This document shows positions 14,869 through 22,603 of a stretch of 27,309 nucleotides of DNA, one piece after another (position 1 is the stretch's first letter; every line of letters begins with the position of its first letter). The notes under the pieces were generated by a model that was not told the origin of the DNA, did no database searches, and saw only the letters and a program-made list of their open reading frames with translations. The stretch lies in contig JAJYXE010000023.1 in the NCBI GenBank assembly GCA_021791145.1, positions 1 to 27,309 of the forward strand, given 5' to 3'. The DNA comes from Actinomycetes bacterium (GTDB lineage Bacteria; Actinomycetota; Acidimicrobiia; Acidimicrobiales; RAAP-2). A program made the position numbers and the translations under genes.

Positions 14869-16029
14869 ATGGACGACCGGCGAGAGGCTCGCACCGACCA
14901 GGACCGGACCAATGAGGACCTCATCGGGCGCCGAGACGTGCACGACCTCGCTGCGATCTTCGCCACGGTGGGGCATCAGGGTGCCGAGGGCCACCACGCC
15001 GTCTCGGACCCGTGTCCCGCCGAGTTCACCTGGGACTACGACAAGGGCGCAAAACCTCGACTCGAGCGCCTCTACGAGAAGGCGAAGTCCGCACAGTGGA
15101 ACGCGCGCACCGACCTGCCGTGGGACACCGAGGTGGACCAGGAGCGCGTGGTGATCATGAACCAGGAGGCGAACCCGGGCTCGCTCCGCTGGTCCCCCAA
15201 CGACGTCGCCGGAACGGTGCTCGAGCGCTGGGGCGACAAGGAGTGGCTCCGCCTCGGCGTGGAGAACCAGAACTGGATGCTCTCCCAGTTCATGCATGGT
15301 GAGCAGGGTGCCCTCCTGTGCACCGCCAAGATCGTCGAGACCGTCCCCTGGATCGACGCCAAGTACTACGCGGCGACCCAGGTCATGGACGAAGCCCGCC
15401 ACGTCGAGGTCTTTTCCCGTTACCTCGACGAGAAGCTCTCTGGGCACTACCCGATCAACGCCCACCTCGGGCTGCTCCTCGACGACATCATCGGCGACCG
15501 CCGCTGGGACATGACCTACCTCGGCATGCAGATCATGGTGGAGGGGCTCGCGCTCGCCGCGTTCGGGTTCATCCACTCGATCACCCAGGAGCCGCTGCTC
15601 AAGCAGATGCTGCGCTACGTGATGGCCGACGAGGCACGCCACGTGGCCTTCGGGGTCGTGAGCCTGCAGGACTTCTACGCAGAGCTGTCGGACGCGGAGC
15701 TGCGTGAGCGCCAAGAGTTCGCGTTCGAAGCGGCGGTCCGCATGAAGGACCGCATGTTGATGCAGGAGGTCTGGGAGCGGCTGGAGGTGCCGCCCGCCGA
15801 CGTCATCGCCGTCCTGTCCCGGGCCCCCGAGCGCGACGACTTCCAGGTGCTCTTGTTCTCCAAGATCGTCCCCAACCTGAAGAAGCTGGGGCTCCTCGAC
15901 GCTGCGGGCGGGTGGCTTCGCGAGAAGTTCACGGAGATGGGAGCGATCGGCTTCGAGAACCTCGTCGACACCGCCCAGGAGGTGGACGCCGAGGCGGACG
16001 CGTCGCCGGTGACCAGGAACGTGGCCTGA
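14869..16029 (+). CDS. Ferritin-like di-iron protein, probable oxygenase
   Basis: Soluble carboxylate-bridged di-iron protein of 386 aa in the ferritin/ribonucleotide-reductase-R2-like superfamily; substrate unknown. All six expected ligands are present: E145 (HGEQGALL), E175 and H178 (DEARHVEVF), E225 (MVEGLAL), E255 and H258 (DEARHVAFG), with 30 residues from Glu to ExxH in each half. The N-terminal part includes YEKAKSAQWNARTDLPW. No signal peptide or membrane segment is seen. ATG 14869 follows AAGGAA at fair spacing; the in-frame ATG 14839 overlaps the TetR 2 stop (ATGA) and is the alternative (396 aa). Cotranscription with TetR 2 suggests an inducible oxidation or hydroxylation, perhaps of a lipid or xenobiotic (inference). 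AurF-type N-oxygenases and desaturase-like enzymes are possible relatives. Confidence 0.85.
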   Translation: MDDRREARTDQDRTNEDLIGRRDVHDLAAIFATVGHQGAEGHHAVSDPCPAEFTWDYDKGAKPRLERLYEKAKSAQWNARTDLPWDTEVDQERVVIMNQEANPGSLRWSPNDVAGTVLERWGDKEWLRLGVENQNWMLSQFMHGEQGALLCTAKIVETVPWIDAKYYAATQVMDEARHVEVFSRYLDEKLSGHYPINAHLGLLLDDIIGDRRWDMTYLGMQIMVEGLALAAFGFIHSITQEPLLKQMLRYVMADEARHVAFGVVSLQDFYAELSDAELRERQEFAFEAAVRMKDRMLMQEVWERLEVPPADVIAVLSRAPERDDFQVLLFSKIVPNLKKLGLLDAAGGWLREKFTEMGAIGFENLVDTAQEVDAEADASPVTRNVA

Positions 16030-16033
16030 CCTC

Positions 16034-16039
16034 TACGCT
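16034..16039 (+). promoter_or_regulatory. Candidate -10 element for leaderless dapA
   Basis: TACGCT ends 6 nt before GTG 16046, with no Shine-Dalgarno. This would uncouple dapA from the di-iron gene, whose stop is only 16 bp upstream. Confidence 0.55.
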
Positions 16040-16045
16040 GCTAGC

Positions 16046-16963
16046 GTGCGGTTGATGCGCCCTGCCCGCTTCGGTGCGGTGATCACGGCCATGGTGACGC
16101 CCTTCGCCCCTGACGGATCCCTTGACGTCGATGCCGCCGTCCAGCTCGCGCGCTGGCTGTCCGAGCACGGGAGCGAGGGCTTCGTGCTCGGCGGGACGAC
16201 CGGAGAGGGTCCCGCGCTCTCGGACGACGAGCTTTACGAGCTGTGGCGGTCCGTCACCGAGGCGGTCACCGTCCCGGTGTTGGCGGGGACCGGTACGAGC
16301 AACACCGGCCATTCGATCGAGCTGACCAAACGGGCATCTGCGTCGGGCGTCGCCGGGGTGCTCGTGGTGACGCCTTATTACAGCCGGCCGTCGCAGGAAG
16401 GGCTCTACGCGCACTTCGAGGCGGTGGCGGGAGCGAGCGAGCTGCCGGTCGTCCTCTACGACATCCCGGTCCGCACCGGCAGGCGGATCGCGCCGTCGAC
16501 GCTGCTGCGGCTCGCGCACGAGGTGCGCAACGTGGTCGGCGTGAAAGACGCCACCGGGGATCCCGCAGGTGCCGCCCGGCTCCTTGCGCACGCGCCCGAG
16601 AGCTTCGAGCTCTACAGCGGCGACGACTCGCTCACCCTCCCGCTCATCTCGGTCGGCGCGGTGGGCGTGATCTCGGTGTGCACTCATTGGGCCGGGCCCG
16701 AGATGCAGCGCATGGTGCACGCAGCGCTCGCCGGAGACCTGGACACGGCGCGACGCGAGAATGCCCGGCTGGTGGAGTCCTACGACTACGAATCGACCGA
16801 GCAGTTCCCCAACCCGCTCCCCGCGAAGGCGGCGTGCAGGGCGCTCGGGCTCCGGGTCGGTCAGTGCCGCCTGCCCCTTGGAGACGCGCCGCCGGAGCTC
16901 GAGGGAGAGGCTCTGCGGATCCTCACCCGTCTCGAGGCCGCGCCCGTCCGCTCGGCGCCCTGA
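16046..16963 (+). CDS. dapA: 4-hydroxy-tetrahydrodipicolinate synthase
   Basis: Condenses pyruvate with aspartate semialdehyde, the first step of the diaminopimelate/lysine branch. The product is 305 aa, a TIM-barrel. Family motifs are GGTTGEGPAL (49-58), VTPYYSRPSQEGLY (108-121, with the catalytic Tyr), YDIPVRTGRRI (138-148) and the Schiff-base lysine K167 in GVKDATGD. The GTG at 16046 is supported by a -10 hexamer 6 nt upstream; an in-frame ATG at 16055 would remove three residues. rnj follows after 20 bp, the neighbour arrangement also found in Mycobacterium and Corynebacterium. Confidence 0.97.
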   Translation: MRLMRPARFGAVITAMVTPFAPDGSLDVDAAVQLARWLSEHGSEGFVLGGTTGEGPALSDDELYELWRSVTEAVTVPVLAGTGTSNTGHSIELTKRASASGVAGVLVVTPYYSRPSQEGLYAHFEAVAGASELPVVLYDIPVRTGRRIAPSTLLRLAHEVRNVVGVKDATGDPAGAARLLAHAPESFELYSGDDSLTLPLISVGAVGVISVCTHWAGPEMQRMVHAALAGDLDTARRENARLVESYDYESTEQFPNPLPAKAACRALGLRVGQCRLPLGDAPPELEGEALRILTRLEAAPVRSAP

Positions 16964-16983
16964 GCTCGGCGCGGGTCCGACAC

Positions 16984-18711
16984 GTGGCTGAGCGACACCT
17001 GGCTGAGGCTGACCGCCACCTGGCTGAGGCTGACCGCCGGTCGACCGAGACACAGAGGGCTGTCCGGGTCGTCTTCCTCGGCGGGCTCGGCGAGATCGGA
17101 CGGAACTGCGCGTGCATAGAGGTGGAGGGCCGCATCGTGGTCCTCGACTGCGGCGTGATGTTCCCGGACCCGGACATGCCCGGGGTGGACCTCGTGCTTC
17201 CCGACTTCACCTACCTCCAGGAGAACGCGCACCGGGTGGACGCGGTGGTCCTCACTCACGGGCACGAGGATCACACCGGCGGGCTCGCCTACTTGCTCCG
17301 TGACCTGGAGGTCCCGATCTACGGATCGGAGCTCTCCCTCGGGCTCGCGCGCAATCGCATCGACGAGGCCGGGCTCACCGGGCGTGCCCGCTACGTCACG
17401 GTGGCCGACGGGGAGCGGCGCACGGTCGGGCCGTGCGAGGTGGAATTCATCCCGGTCACGCACTCGGTGCCCTGCAGCTTCGCACTGGCGTTCTTCACGC
17501 CCCAGGGAGTCCTGCTCCACTCCGGCGACTTCAAGATCGACCTGCAGCCGGTCGACGGCCGGCGCACCGACCTCGCCCGCATCGGGGCCATCGCGTCGGG
17601 GGAGGGGGTCGCGCTGCTCCTCTCGGACTCCACCAACGCGGAGGAGCCTGGCTTCACCGCCTCGGAGAGCACCGTCGGGGAAACGATGTCGCGCGTCTTC
17701 GCCGCGAGCGCCGGCCGCCGGATCGTCGTCGCGTGCTTCGCGAGCCACATCCACCGGGTGCAGCAGGTGATCGACGCGGCGGTCGCATCGGGAAGAAGGG
17801 TCGCGACCCTCGGTCGCTCCATGGGCAAGAACGTCGATCTCGCCCAGCGCCTTGGCCTTCTCACGGTCCCGCCGGGGGTGCTCGTCGAGATCGAAGACGT
17901 CGACCGACTGCCCCCCGGCGACGTGTGCGTCATCTCGACCGGCTCGCAGGGCGAGCCCATGTCCGCGCTCTCGCTCATGGCGACGGGCGACAACAAGTGG
18001 TTCCAGATCACAGAGAGTGACGTCGTCGTGATCAGCGCGCACCCCATCCCCGGCAACGAGTGGTCGGTGGGGCGGGTCATCGACGACCTCCATCGGCGCG
18101 GCGCAGAGGTCGTCCACTCCGGCACCGAGGCCGTGCACGTGAGCGGCCATGCACGTCAAGGCGAGCTGCAAACGCTGCTCGCGGTGGCCAAGCCCCGGGC
18201 GTTCGTGCCGGTGCACGGCGAGTACCGCCACCTCGTCCACCACGCGCAGCTGGCACGTTCGATGGGCGTGCCCGACGACCAGGTCCTCTTGTGCGAGGAC
18301 GGCGACGCGGTCCGCCTGGACGAGAGCGGGCTGCACCGGGACGGCACGGTGCCCGGCGGGTACCTCTACGTCGACGGCACGGTGGGCGACGTCGGGCACG
18401 GCGTGCTGCGGGACCGCCGTCTCCTCGCCGAGGAGGGGGTCGTCATGGTGGTCGCGACGGTCGACCTCCAGCGCAAGGTGCTGACCGGAGCGCCCCAGAT
18501 CGAGACGAAGGGCTGGGTGCACGCGCCGGAGGCCGAGGGCCTGCTCGGCGACGCGTCCAACGCAGTGGCGGACGCACTGGTCGAGGCGATGGACGAGGGC
18601 GCGCACGACGTGGACGTCCTCACCCGGCACGCCCGCCGGGCGCTCGGGCGGCTCGTCAACGAGCGTACGCGCCGACGCCCCATGATCGTGCCCGTCGTCA
18701 TCGCCGTCTGA
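16984..18711 (+). CDS. rnj: Ribonuclease J
   Basis: Metallo-beta-lactamase/beta-CASP ribonuclease with endonuclease and 5'-3' exonuclease activity in mRNA and rRNA processing. The product is 575 aa. After a short variable N-terminus come FLGGLGEIGRN (31-41) and the zinc motif THGHEDH with H92, H94, D96 and H97. Further metal and beta-CASP motifs include HSGDFKID, SDSTNAE, CFASHIHR, SAHPIPGNE and PVHGEYRHL. The N-terminus carries the repeat HLAEADR twice. The start is uncertain: GTG 16984 is the first reasonable codon after dapA, with no strong ribosome-binding site. Likely cotranscribed with dapA. Confidence 0.95.
   Translation: MAERHLAEADRHLAEADRRSTETQRAVRVVFLGGLGEIGRNCACIEVEGRIVVLDCGVMFPDPDMPGVDLVLPDFTYLQENAHRVDAVVLTHGHEDHTGGLAYLLRDLEVPIYGSELSLGLARNRIDEAGLTGRARYVTVADGERRTVGPCEVEFIPVTHSVPCSFALAFFTPQGVLLHSGDFKIDLQPVDGRRTDLARIGAIASGEGVALLLSDSTNAEEPGFTASESTVGETMSRVFAASAGRRIVVACFASHIHRVQQVIDAAVASGRRVATLGRSMGKNVDLAQRLGLLTVPPGVLVEIEDVDRLPPGDVCVISTGSQGEPMSALSLMATGDNKWFQITESDVVVISAHPIPGNEWSVGRVIDDLHRRGAEVVHSGTEAVHVSGHARQGELQTLLAVAKPRAFVPVHGEYRHLVHHAQLARSMGVPDDQVLLCEDGDAVRLDESGLHRDGTVPGGYLYVDGTVGDVGHGVLRDRRLLAEEGVVMVVATVDLQRKVLTGAPQIETKGWVHAPEAEGLLGDASNAVADALVEAMDEGAHDVDVLTRHARRALGRLVNERTRRRPMIVPVVIAV
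16999..17042 (+). repeat. 21-bp direct repeat in the rnj N-terminus
   Basis: CACCTGGCTGAGGCTGACCGC occurs twice in tandem, encoding HLAEADR twice; a related GTGGCTGAGCGA sits just before, at the start codon. The sequence lies before the conserved enzyme core. Confidence 0.75.
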
Positions 18712-18749
18712 GCCCGTCGAGGCCGCGCCCGCCCGTCGAGGCCGCGCCC
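18712..18749. repeat. 19-bp direct repeat between convergent genes
   Basis: GCCCGTCGAGGCCGCGCCC occurs twice in tandem between the rnj stop and the end of the minus-strand flavoprotein gene. The period is not a multiple of three and the site is intergenic. Confidence 0.75.
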
Positions 18750-18759
18750 CTGCCTCTGC

Positions 18760-18773
18760 CCCGTCAGGACGGG
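18760..18773. terminator. Short inverted repeat at the convergent junction
   Basis: CCCGTC-AG-GACGGG overlaps the stop of the minus-strand gene. It is symmetric and could stall transcription from either side, but the stem is only 5-6 bp and there is no U-tract. Confidence 0.25.
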
Positions 18774-19537
18774 TCCGGTCGCTGCGGTTCGCCGTGGGGC
18801 GCGTTGGCGACGCCGCGGCGCCAGTACGCCTTGTGGTCGATGTCGTCGGGGCGGATCCCGCGCTCGATGAGCAGCGATCGGCACGCCGCCACCTGGCGGA
18901 GCTCGCCGAAGACGTAGGCGTGCCCCGCCCCCGAGGGGAGCGGCAGGCTGCCGAGCGCCTCCTGCAGGCCGGTACCGGTCCCCGGGTCGCCCTTGCGATG
19001 GACCCAGCAGACACCGAGCTCCGCGCGCACGCCTTCGGGGTGTTGGTGCTCCTCTTCACCTGCGACCTCGAGAACGACCTCGGCGCGGGCCGCCTCTGGG
19101 AGCGCCTCGACCATCGTGAAGATCGCCGGGAGCGCGGACTCGTCTCCGCAGAAGAGGTGCCACGCTGCGTCGGCGGCCACACCGATCTTTCCCCTGGGTC
19201 CCAGCGCCTCCACGCGCTGGCCCGGCTCCACCGAGCCCGCCCAGACGGCCCCAGGGCCGTCGCCATGGAGGACGACCTCGAGCTCGACTGCCGATGTCTC
19301 GGGCTGGAGCTTGCGGATCGTGTAACGGCGCCGGAAGTGAGCATGCCCCGGCGCGGGGACCGCGACCATGAGATCCTGGCCGGCGAAGAACTCGAGCGTG
19401 TCGATGCCGGGGCCCGTGAACCGCAGCCGTCGCATCGCGGGCGTGCGCATCTCAGCGCGCACGAGCTCCAGGTCGAATGCCTGCACGCCGGGGAGGCGGC
19501 TGAGCAGGGCGGACGTCTCTTCTCCGTCGGGCGTCAC
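18764..19537 (-). CDS. Siderophore-interacting FAD-binding protein
   Basis: Likely NAD(P)H-dependent flavin reductase that releases iron from ferric siderophores in the cytoplasm (SIP family). The product is 257 aa. The FAD-binding barrel has RRYTIRKL (70-77, RxYTxR motif) and HGDGPGAVWAG, followed by GPRGK; the C-terminal NAD(P)-binding lobe has CGDESALPAI (130-139) and YVFGE, and the end carries DDIDHKAYWRRG typical of the family. The GTG at 19537 is selected because a TAGGCT -10 lies 8 nt upstream and the much longer open frame beyond it is GC-driven. It is the only supported minus-strand gene and is divergent from ftsK. No siderophore synthesis or uptake genes lie nearby. Confidence 0.9.
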   Translation of the reverse strand: MTPDGEETSALLSRLPGVQAFDLELVRAEMRTPAMRRLRFTGPGIDTLEFFAGQDLMVAVPAPGHAHFRRRYTIRKLQPETSAVELEVVLHGDGPGAVWAGSVEPGQRVEALGPRGKIGVAADAAWHLFCGDESALPAIFTMVEALPEAARAEVVLEVAGEEEHQHPEGVRAELGVCWVHRKGDPGTGTGLQEALGSLPLPSGAGHAYVFGELRQVAACRSLLIERGIRPDDIDHKAYWRRGVANAPHGEPQRPDPS

Positions 19538-19545
19538 GGACGGCG

Positions 19546-19551
19546 AGCCTA
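19546..19551 (-). promoter_or_regulatory. Candidate -10 element for the siderophore-interacting protein gene
   Basis: Read on the minus strand, TAGGCT ends 8 nt before GTG 19537. No Shine-Dalgarno is apparent, so initiation is likely leaderless or nearly so. Confidence 0.5.
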
Positions 19552-19580
19552 GGCCACGCGCAGGGGAGGCCAGAGCGGCG

Positions 19581-19660
19581 GCTTCGACCGGCTTCGACCG
19601 GCGGCGACCGGCGGCGACCGGCTTCGACCGGCGGCGACCGGCGGCGACCGGCTTCGACCG
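19581..19660. repeat. 10-bp tandem array between divergent genes
   Basis: Eight contiguous decamers of two kinds, GCTTCGACCG (A) and GCGGCGACCG (B), in the order A A B B A B B A. It lies upstream of both the minus-strand flavoprotein gene and ftsK. The 10-bp period is close to one helical turn, so all units face the same side of the DNA. Confidence 0.92.
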
Positions 19661-19692
19661 GCAGCCTCCCCTGCCCGGGCCGGTGACGGCGA

Positions 19693-19698
19693 TAGCCT
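19693..19698 (+). promoter_or_regulatory. Candidate -10 element for ftsK
   Basis: TAGCCT ends 10 nt before GTG 19709 and 13 nt before the adjacent GTG 19712. This gives a leader of only a few nucleotides. A 4-codon ATG frame (19701-19715) ends overlapping GTG 19712. Confidence 0.4.
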
Positions 19699-19708
19699 TC
19701 ATGGCACT

Positions 19709-22588
19709 GTGGTGACCACGAAGCGGCGAGCGGCGTCGACCCGCACCCGTGCCCGGCCTGCAGGTGATGGGGGCGACCGGAAGCGGACGCGGAAGCGGCG
19801 GCCCGCGGCACCTGCCTCCCCGAGCGCGTTGCGCCCGCGCGCGTCGAGCGCGCGGCCAGCCGGCTCGGACGGGGGGAGCCTGCTGAGCGACCACGGTGCG
19901 GATCTCTGGGCGATCGGCCTCGTCACCGTCGGCATCCTGCTCGCCCTCGCCGTCTACGGCGATGCTGCGGGCGCTGTCGGCCGCGCCGTCGACGTGGGGC
20001 TCGGCGTGGCGGTGGGTTGGGCGCGGTTCGTCCTCCCGCCCTCGGCCGTCGCCGCCGGCATCGCGGTGGTCGCGGGCCGGCGACGCCTCCTGAGCGGCAG
20101 GGCCGGAGCGGGAGCAGCGATCGCCCTCCTCGCGGTCTGCGGGCTCGCCGAGCTCGCGGGCGGGGTGCCGACGTTCTCCGCGCGCCGAGCGGCACTCACC
20201 GGCGCGGGCGGCGAACTGGGGGTTCTCGTCGGCCGTCCACTTGCGAGCGGGCTCGGCACCGCCGGAGCGGTCGTCCTGCTGGTCGCGATCGGCGTGGTCG
20301 GAGGGGTCCTCGCGACCGGGGCCCGCCTGAGGAGCCTCGGGCGGCCGCTCGCCGCGGTCGGGAGCTTGCTCGCCCGGGCGGTCGACCGGCCGGTGCACGT
20401 GCACGACCTCGGGGAGGACGTGCTGTCCAGGCAATTCGACGCGGCGCGCCGGCGCGGGCTCACGGCGCGCGGCGCCGACCTCCTCGAAGAGCGGGCGGGA
20501 GAACCGCTTCATCAGCTGACGGGGAGCACGGTCGACGCGGCGGGTGCTGACCGGTACCGGGACGCCCTTGCTGGCGACCCGGCCGCACTCGTCGCGGACC
20601 GGGATGTGACGGAGCGGGCCGCGACGGAGCAGGCTGCACTTGTCGCAGACAGGGATGCGCTCGTCGCGGATCCGGCTGCGACGGACTCGGCTGCGACGCA
20701 CCCGGCCGCGACGGACCCGGCCTCACTTGTCGCCGACCGGACTGCCGCGGAGCGGGCCGTGACGGACCCGGCCGCCACCACGGCCGCCCTTGGCGCTGCC
20801 GGCACCCTCGCTCGACCTGCCCCGGGCGCTGTCCGGGGCTCCGGAGCCGAGCATGGAACCGAGTGGCGGCTGCCGCCACTTCGCCTCCTTGCCCGGTCGA
20901 AGGAGCAGCGGCAGGACGAACGGCTGCTCGAGCATTTGGGCGACGCGTTGGTCGCTGCCCTCGCCGCGCACGGGGTGGAGACTCGGCTCGTGGGGAGGAC
21001 CGTCGGCCCGACCGTGACCCGCTACGAGCTGGAGCTGGGGGCGGGGGTGAAGGTCGCTCGGGTGACGAGCCTCCACCGTGACATCGCCTATGCCATGGCC
21101 TCTCCGGACGTCCGGATCCTCGCGCCGATCCCGGGGAAGTCAGCCATCGGCGTCGAGGTGCCCAACCGCCATCGGCAACTCGTCGCGCTCGGCGACGTCC
21201 TCGCCTCGCCCGAAGCCGCGCGTGCCCGCCATCCGCTCGAAGTGGCCCTCGGGCGTGACATCGCGGGCCGGCCAGTCATGGTCAACCTGGCCGAGATGCC
21301 CCACGTGCTCATCTCGGGCGCGACCGGTGCGGGCAAGTCCTCGTGCATCAATTCGCTCATCACCTCGGTGTTGATGCGAGCGACGCCCGAGGAAGTCCGG
21401 CTCATCCTGGTCGATCCCAAGCGCGTCGAGCTCGGGCAGTACAACGGGCTGCCTCATCTCCTCAGCCCGGTGGTCGTCGACCCGAAGAAGGCCGCGAATG
21501 CGCTGTCGTGGGCGGTAAAGGAGATGGAGCGCCGCTACGACGTCCTCGCCGAGTACGGGCTGCGCGACATCACCGGTTACCACCAGGCGCTCGCGAGCGG
21601 CGAGCTCGGTCCGACGGGTGGGCTCTCGGTGGCTGCCCGCCTCGGCGAGGTAGTCGCCCGCGCCCGCGCCGCCTCCCGCACCCCTGCCGGGCCTTCCGCG
21701 GGTGCCGCACCGGTTTCGGGCGCGCCGGATCAGGGTGTCACCAAGGGCGAGATCGCGACCGAGGAGACCGGTGGGTTGGGGGTCGATGGCCGAGGCGGTG
21801 GTGGGACCCGTGGCGCGGACGACGCTCGGAGCTCCGTGGCGCCCGAGGACCTCGGGGGGCAGCCGCCCGAGCAGTTGCCCGAGCAGTTGCCCGAGCAGTT
21901 GCCCGAGCAGTTGCCCGAGCAGTTGCCCTTCATCCTCATCGTCGTCGACGAGCTCAACGACCTGATGATGGTGGCCGCACGCGACGTCGAGGACTCGGTC
22001 TGTCGGATCGCCCAGATGGCTCGTGCGGTCGGCATCCACCTCGTGCTCGCCACCCAGCGCCCGTCGGTCGACGTCATCACCGGGGTGATCAAGGCGAACA
22101 TCCCGAGCCGCATGGCATTTTCGGTGTCCTCGCTCGCCGACAGCCGAGTGATCCTGGACCAGCCCGGCGCAGAGCGACTTGTCGGGAAGGGCGACATGCT
22201 GCTGCTCACCGCTTCGTCGAGCGTTCCGCGCCGGCTGCAGGCGCCCTGGGTAACGGAGGGCGAGGTGCGCGCCGTGGTCGGCCACTGGCGCAGGCAGGGA
22301 CGAGTGACCGAGCCCGCCGTCGGCATTCAAGGGGTCGACGACGGACCAGCGGGGAGCGCGATGGGCGCCGAGGACGACGACGAACTGCTGGAATCGGCCA
22401 TGGAGCTGGTCGTCCGATCCCAGCTCGGGTCCACGTCGATGCTGCAGCGAAAGCTCCGCGTCGGATTCGCCCGTGCAGGGCGGCTCATGGACCTCCTCGA
22501 GCGCCGCGGCGTCGTCGGTCCGTCGGAAGGCTCGAAAGCTCGGGCTGTGCTGATGACGCCCGAAGAGCTCGACGCCCGACCCCGATAG
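19709..22588 (+). CDS. ftsK: FtsK/SpoIIIE DNA translocase
   Basis: Septum-anchored ATPase that pumps chromosomal DNA during division. The product is 959 aa. The N-terminus is basic (about 1-50), then about four membrane segments (about 65-215), a low-complexity linker rich in VADRD and ATDPA repeats (about 285-370), and the motor. Walker A is GATGAGKS (537-544); Walker B ends in the acidic pair D747/E748 of IVVDELNDLMMV. LATQRPSVDVITGVIKANIPSRMAFSV-type motor sequence follows, and a C-terminal winged-helix gamma domain (about 890-955) ends the protein. About 80 extra residues lie between Walker A and B, including five PEQL repeats. GTG 19709 and GTG 19712 are both possible starts. The 15-bp gap to the S11 peptidase gene suggests an operon. 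Confidence 0.96.
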   Translation: MVTTKRRAASTRTRARPAGDGGDRKRTRKRRPAAPASPSALRPRASSARPAGSDGGSLLSDHGADLWAIGLVTVGILLALAVYGDAAGAVGRAVDVGLGVAVGWARFVLPPSAVAAGIAVVAGRRRLLSGRAGAGAAIALLAVCGLAELAGGVPTFSARRAALTGAGGELGVLVGRPLASGLGTAGAVVLLVAIGVVGGVLATGARLRSLGRPLAAVGSLLARAVDRPVHVHDLGEDVLSRQFDAARRRGLTARGADLLEERAGEPLHQLTGSTVDAAGADRYRDALAGDPAALVADRDVTERAATEQAALVADRDALVADPAATDSAATHPAATDPASLVADRTAAERAVTDPAATTAALGAAGTLARPAPGAVRGSGAEHGTEWRLPPLRLLARSKEQRQDERLLEHLGDALVAALAAHGVETRLVGRTVGPTVTRYELELGAGVKVARVTSLHRDIAYAMASPDVRILAPIPGKSAIGVEVPNRHRQLVALGDVLASPEAARARHPLEVALGRDIAGRPVMVNLAEMPHVLISGATGAGKSSCINSLITSVLMRATPEEVRLILVDPKRVELGQYNGLPHLLSPVVVDPKKAANALSWAVKEMERRYDVLAEYGLRDITGYHQALASGELGPTGGLSVAARLGEVVARARAASRTPAGPSAGAAPVSGAPDQGVTKGEIATEETGGLGVDGRGGGGTRGADDARSSVAPEDLGGQPPEQLPEQLPEQLPEQLPEQLPFILIVVDELNDLMMVAARDVEDSVCRIAQMARAVGIHLVLATQRPSVDVITGVIKANIPSRMAFSVSSLADSRVILDQPGAERLVGKGDMLLLTASSSVPRRLQAPWVTEGEVRAVVGHWRRQGRVTEPAVGIQGVDDGPAGSAMGAEDDDELLESAMELVVRSQLGSTSMLQRKLRVGFARAGRLMDLLERRGVVGPSEGSKARAVLMTPEELDARPR
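20677..20724 (+). repeat. 15-bp repeats in the FtsK linker
   Basis: Three imperfect units encode AATDS, AATHP and AATDP, within a wider degenerate stretch containing several VADRD copies. The linker joins the membrane domain to the motor and is normally variable. Confidence 0.6.
21866..21925 (+). repeat. 12-bp tandem repeat inside the FtsK motor
   Basis: Five exact copies of CCCGAGCAGTTG encode PEQL five times, ending immediately before the Walker B strand (ccc ttc atc ctc follows). This is an unusual place for a repeat, within the ATPase fold. Confidence 0.95.
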
Positions 22589-22603
22589 CGGGGAAGTCAG
22601 CCC

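Noticed and set aside
16861..19344. 827-codon open frame on the minus strand
   Set aside because: It is antisense to rnj and dapA, which carry complete family motifs, and overlaps the real minus-strand gene in another frame.
19701..19715. Four-codon ATG frame before ftsK as a leader peptide
   Set aside because: The ATG lies only 2 nt after the -10 hexamer, so it is probably not transcribed from that promoter.
19538..20701. Long N-terminal extension of the minus-strand siderophore-interacting protein (frame open to 20701)
   Set aside because: It runs antisense through the decamer array and ftsK, has Arg/Pro-rich composition from GC bias, and the SIP family starts near GTG 19537.
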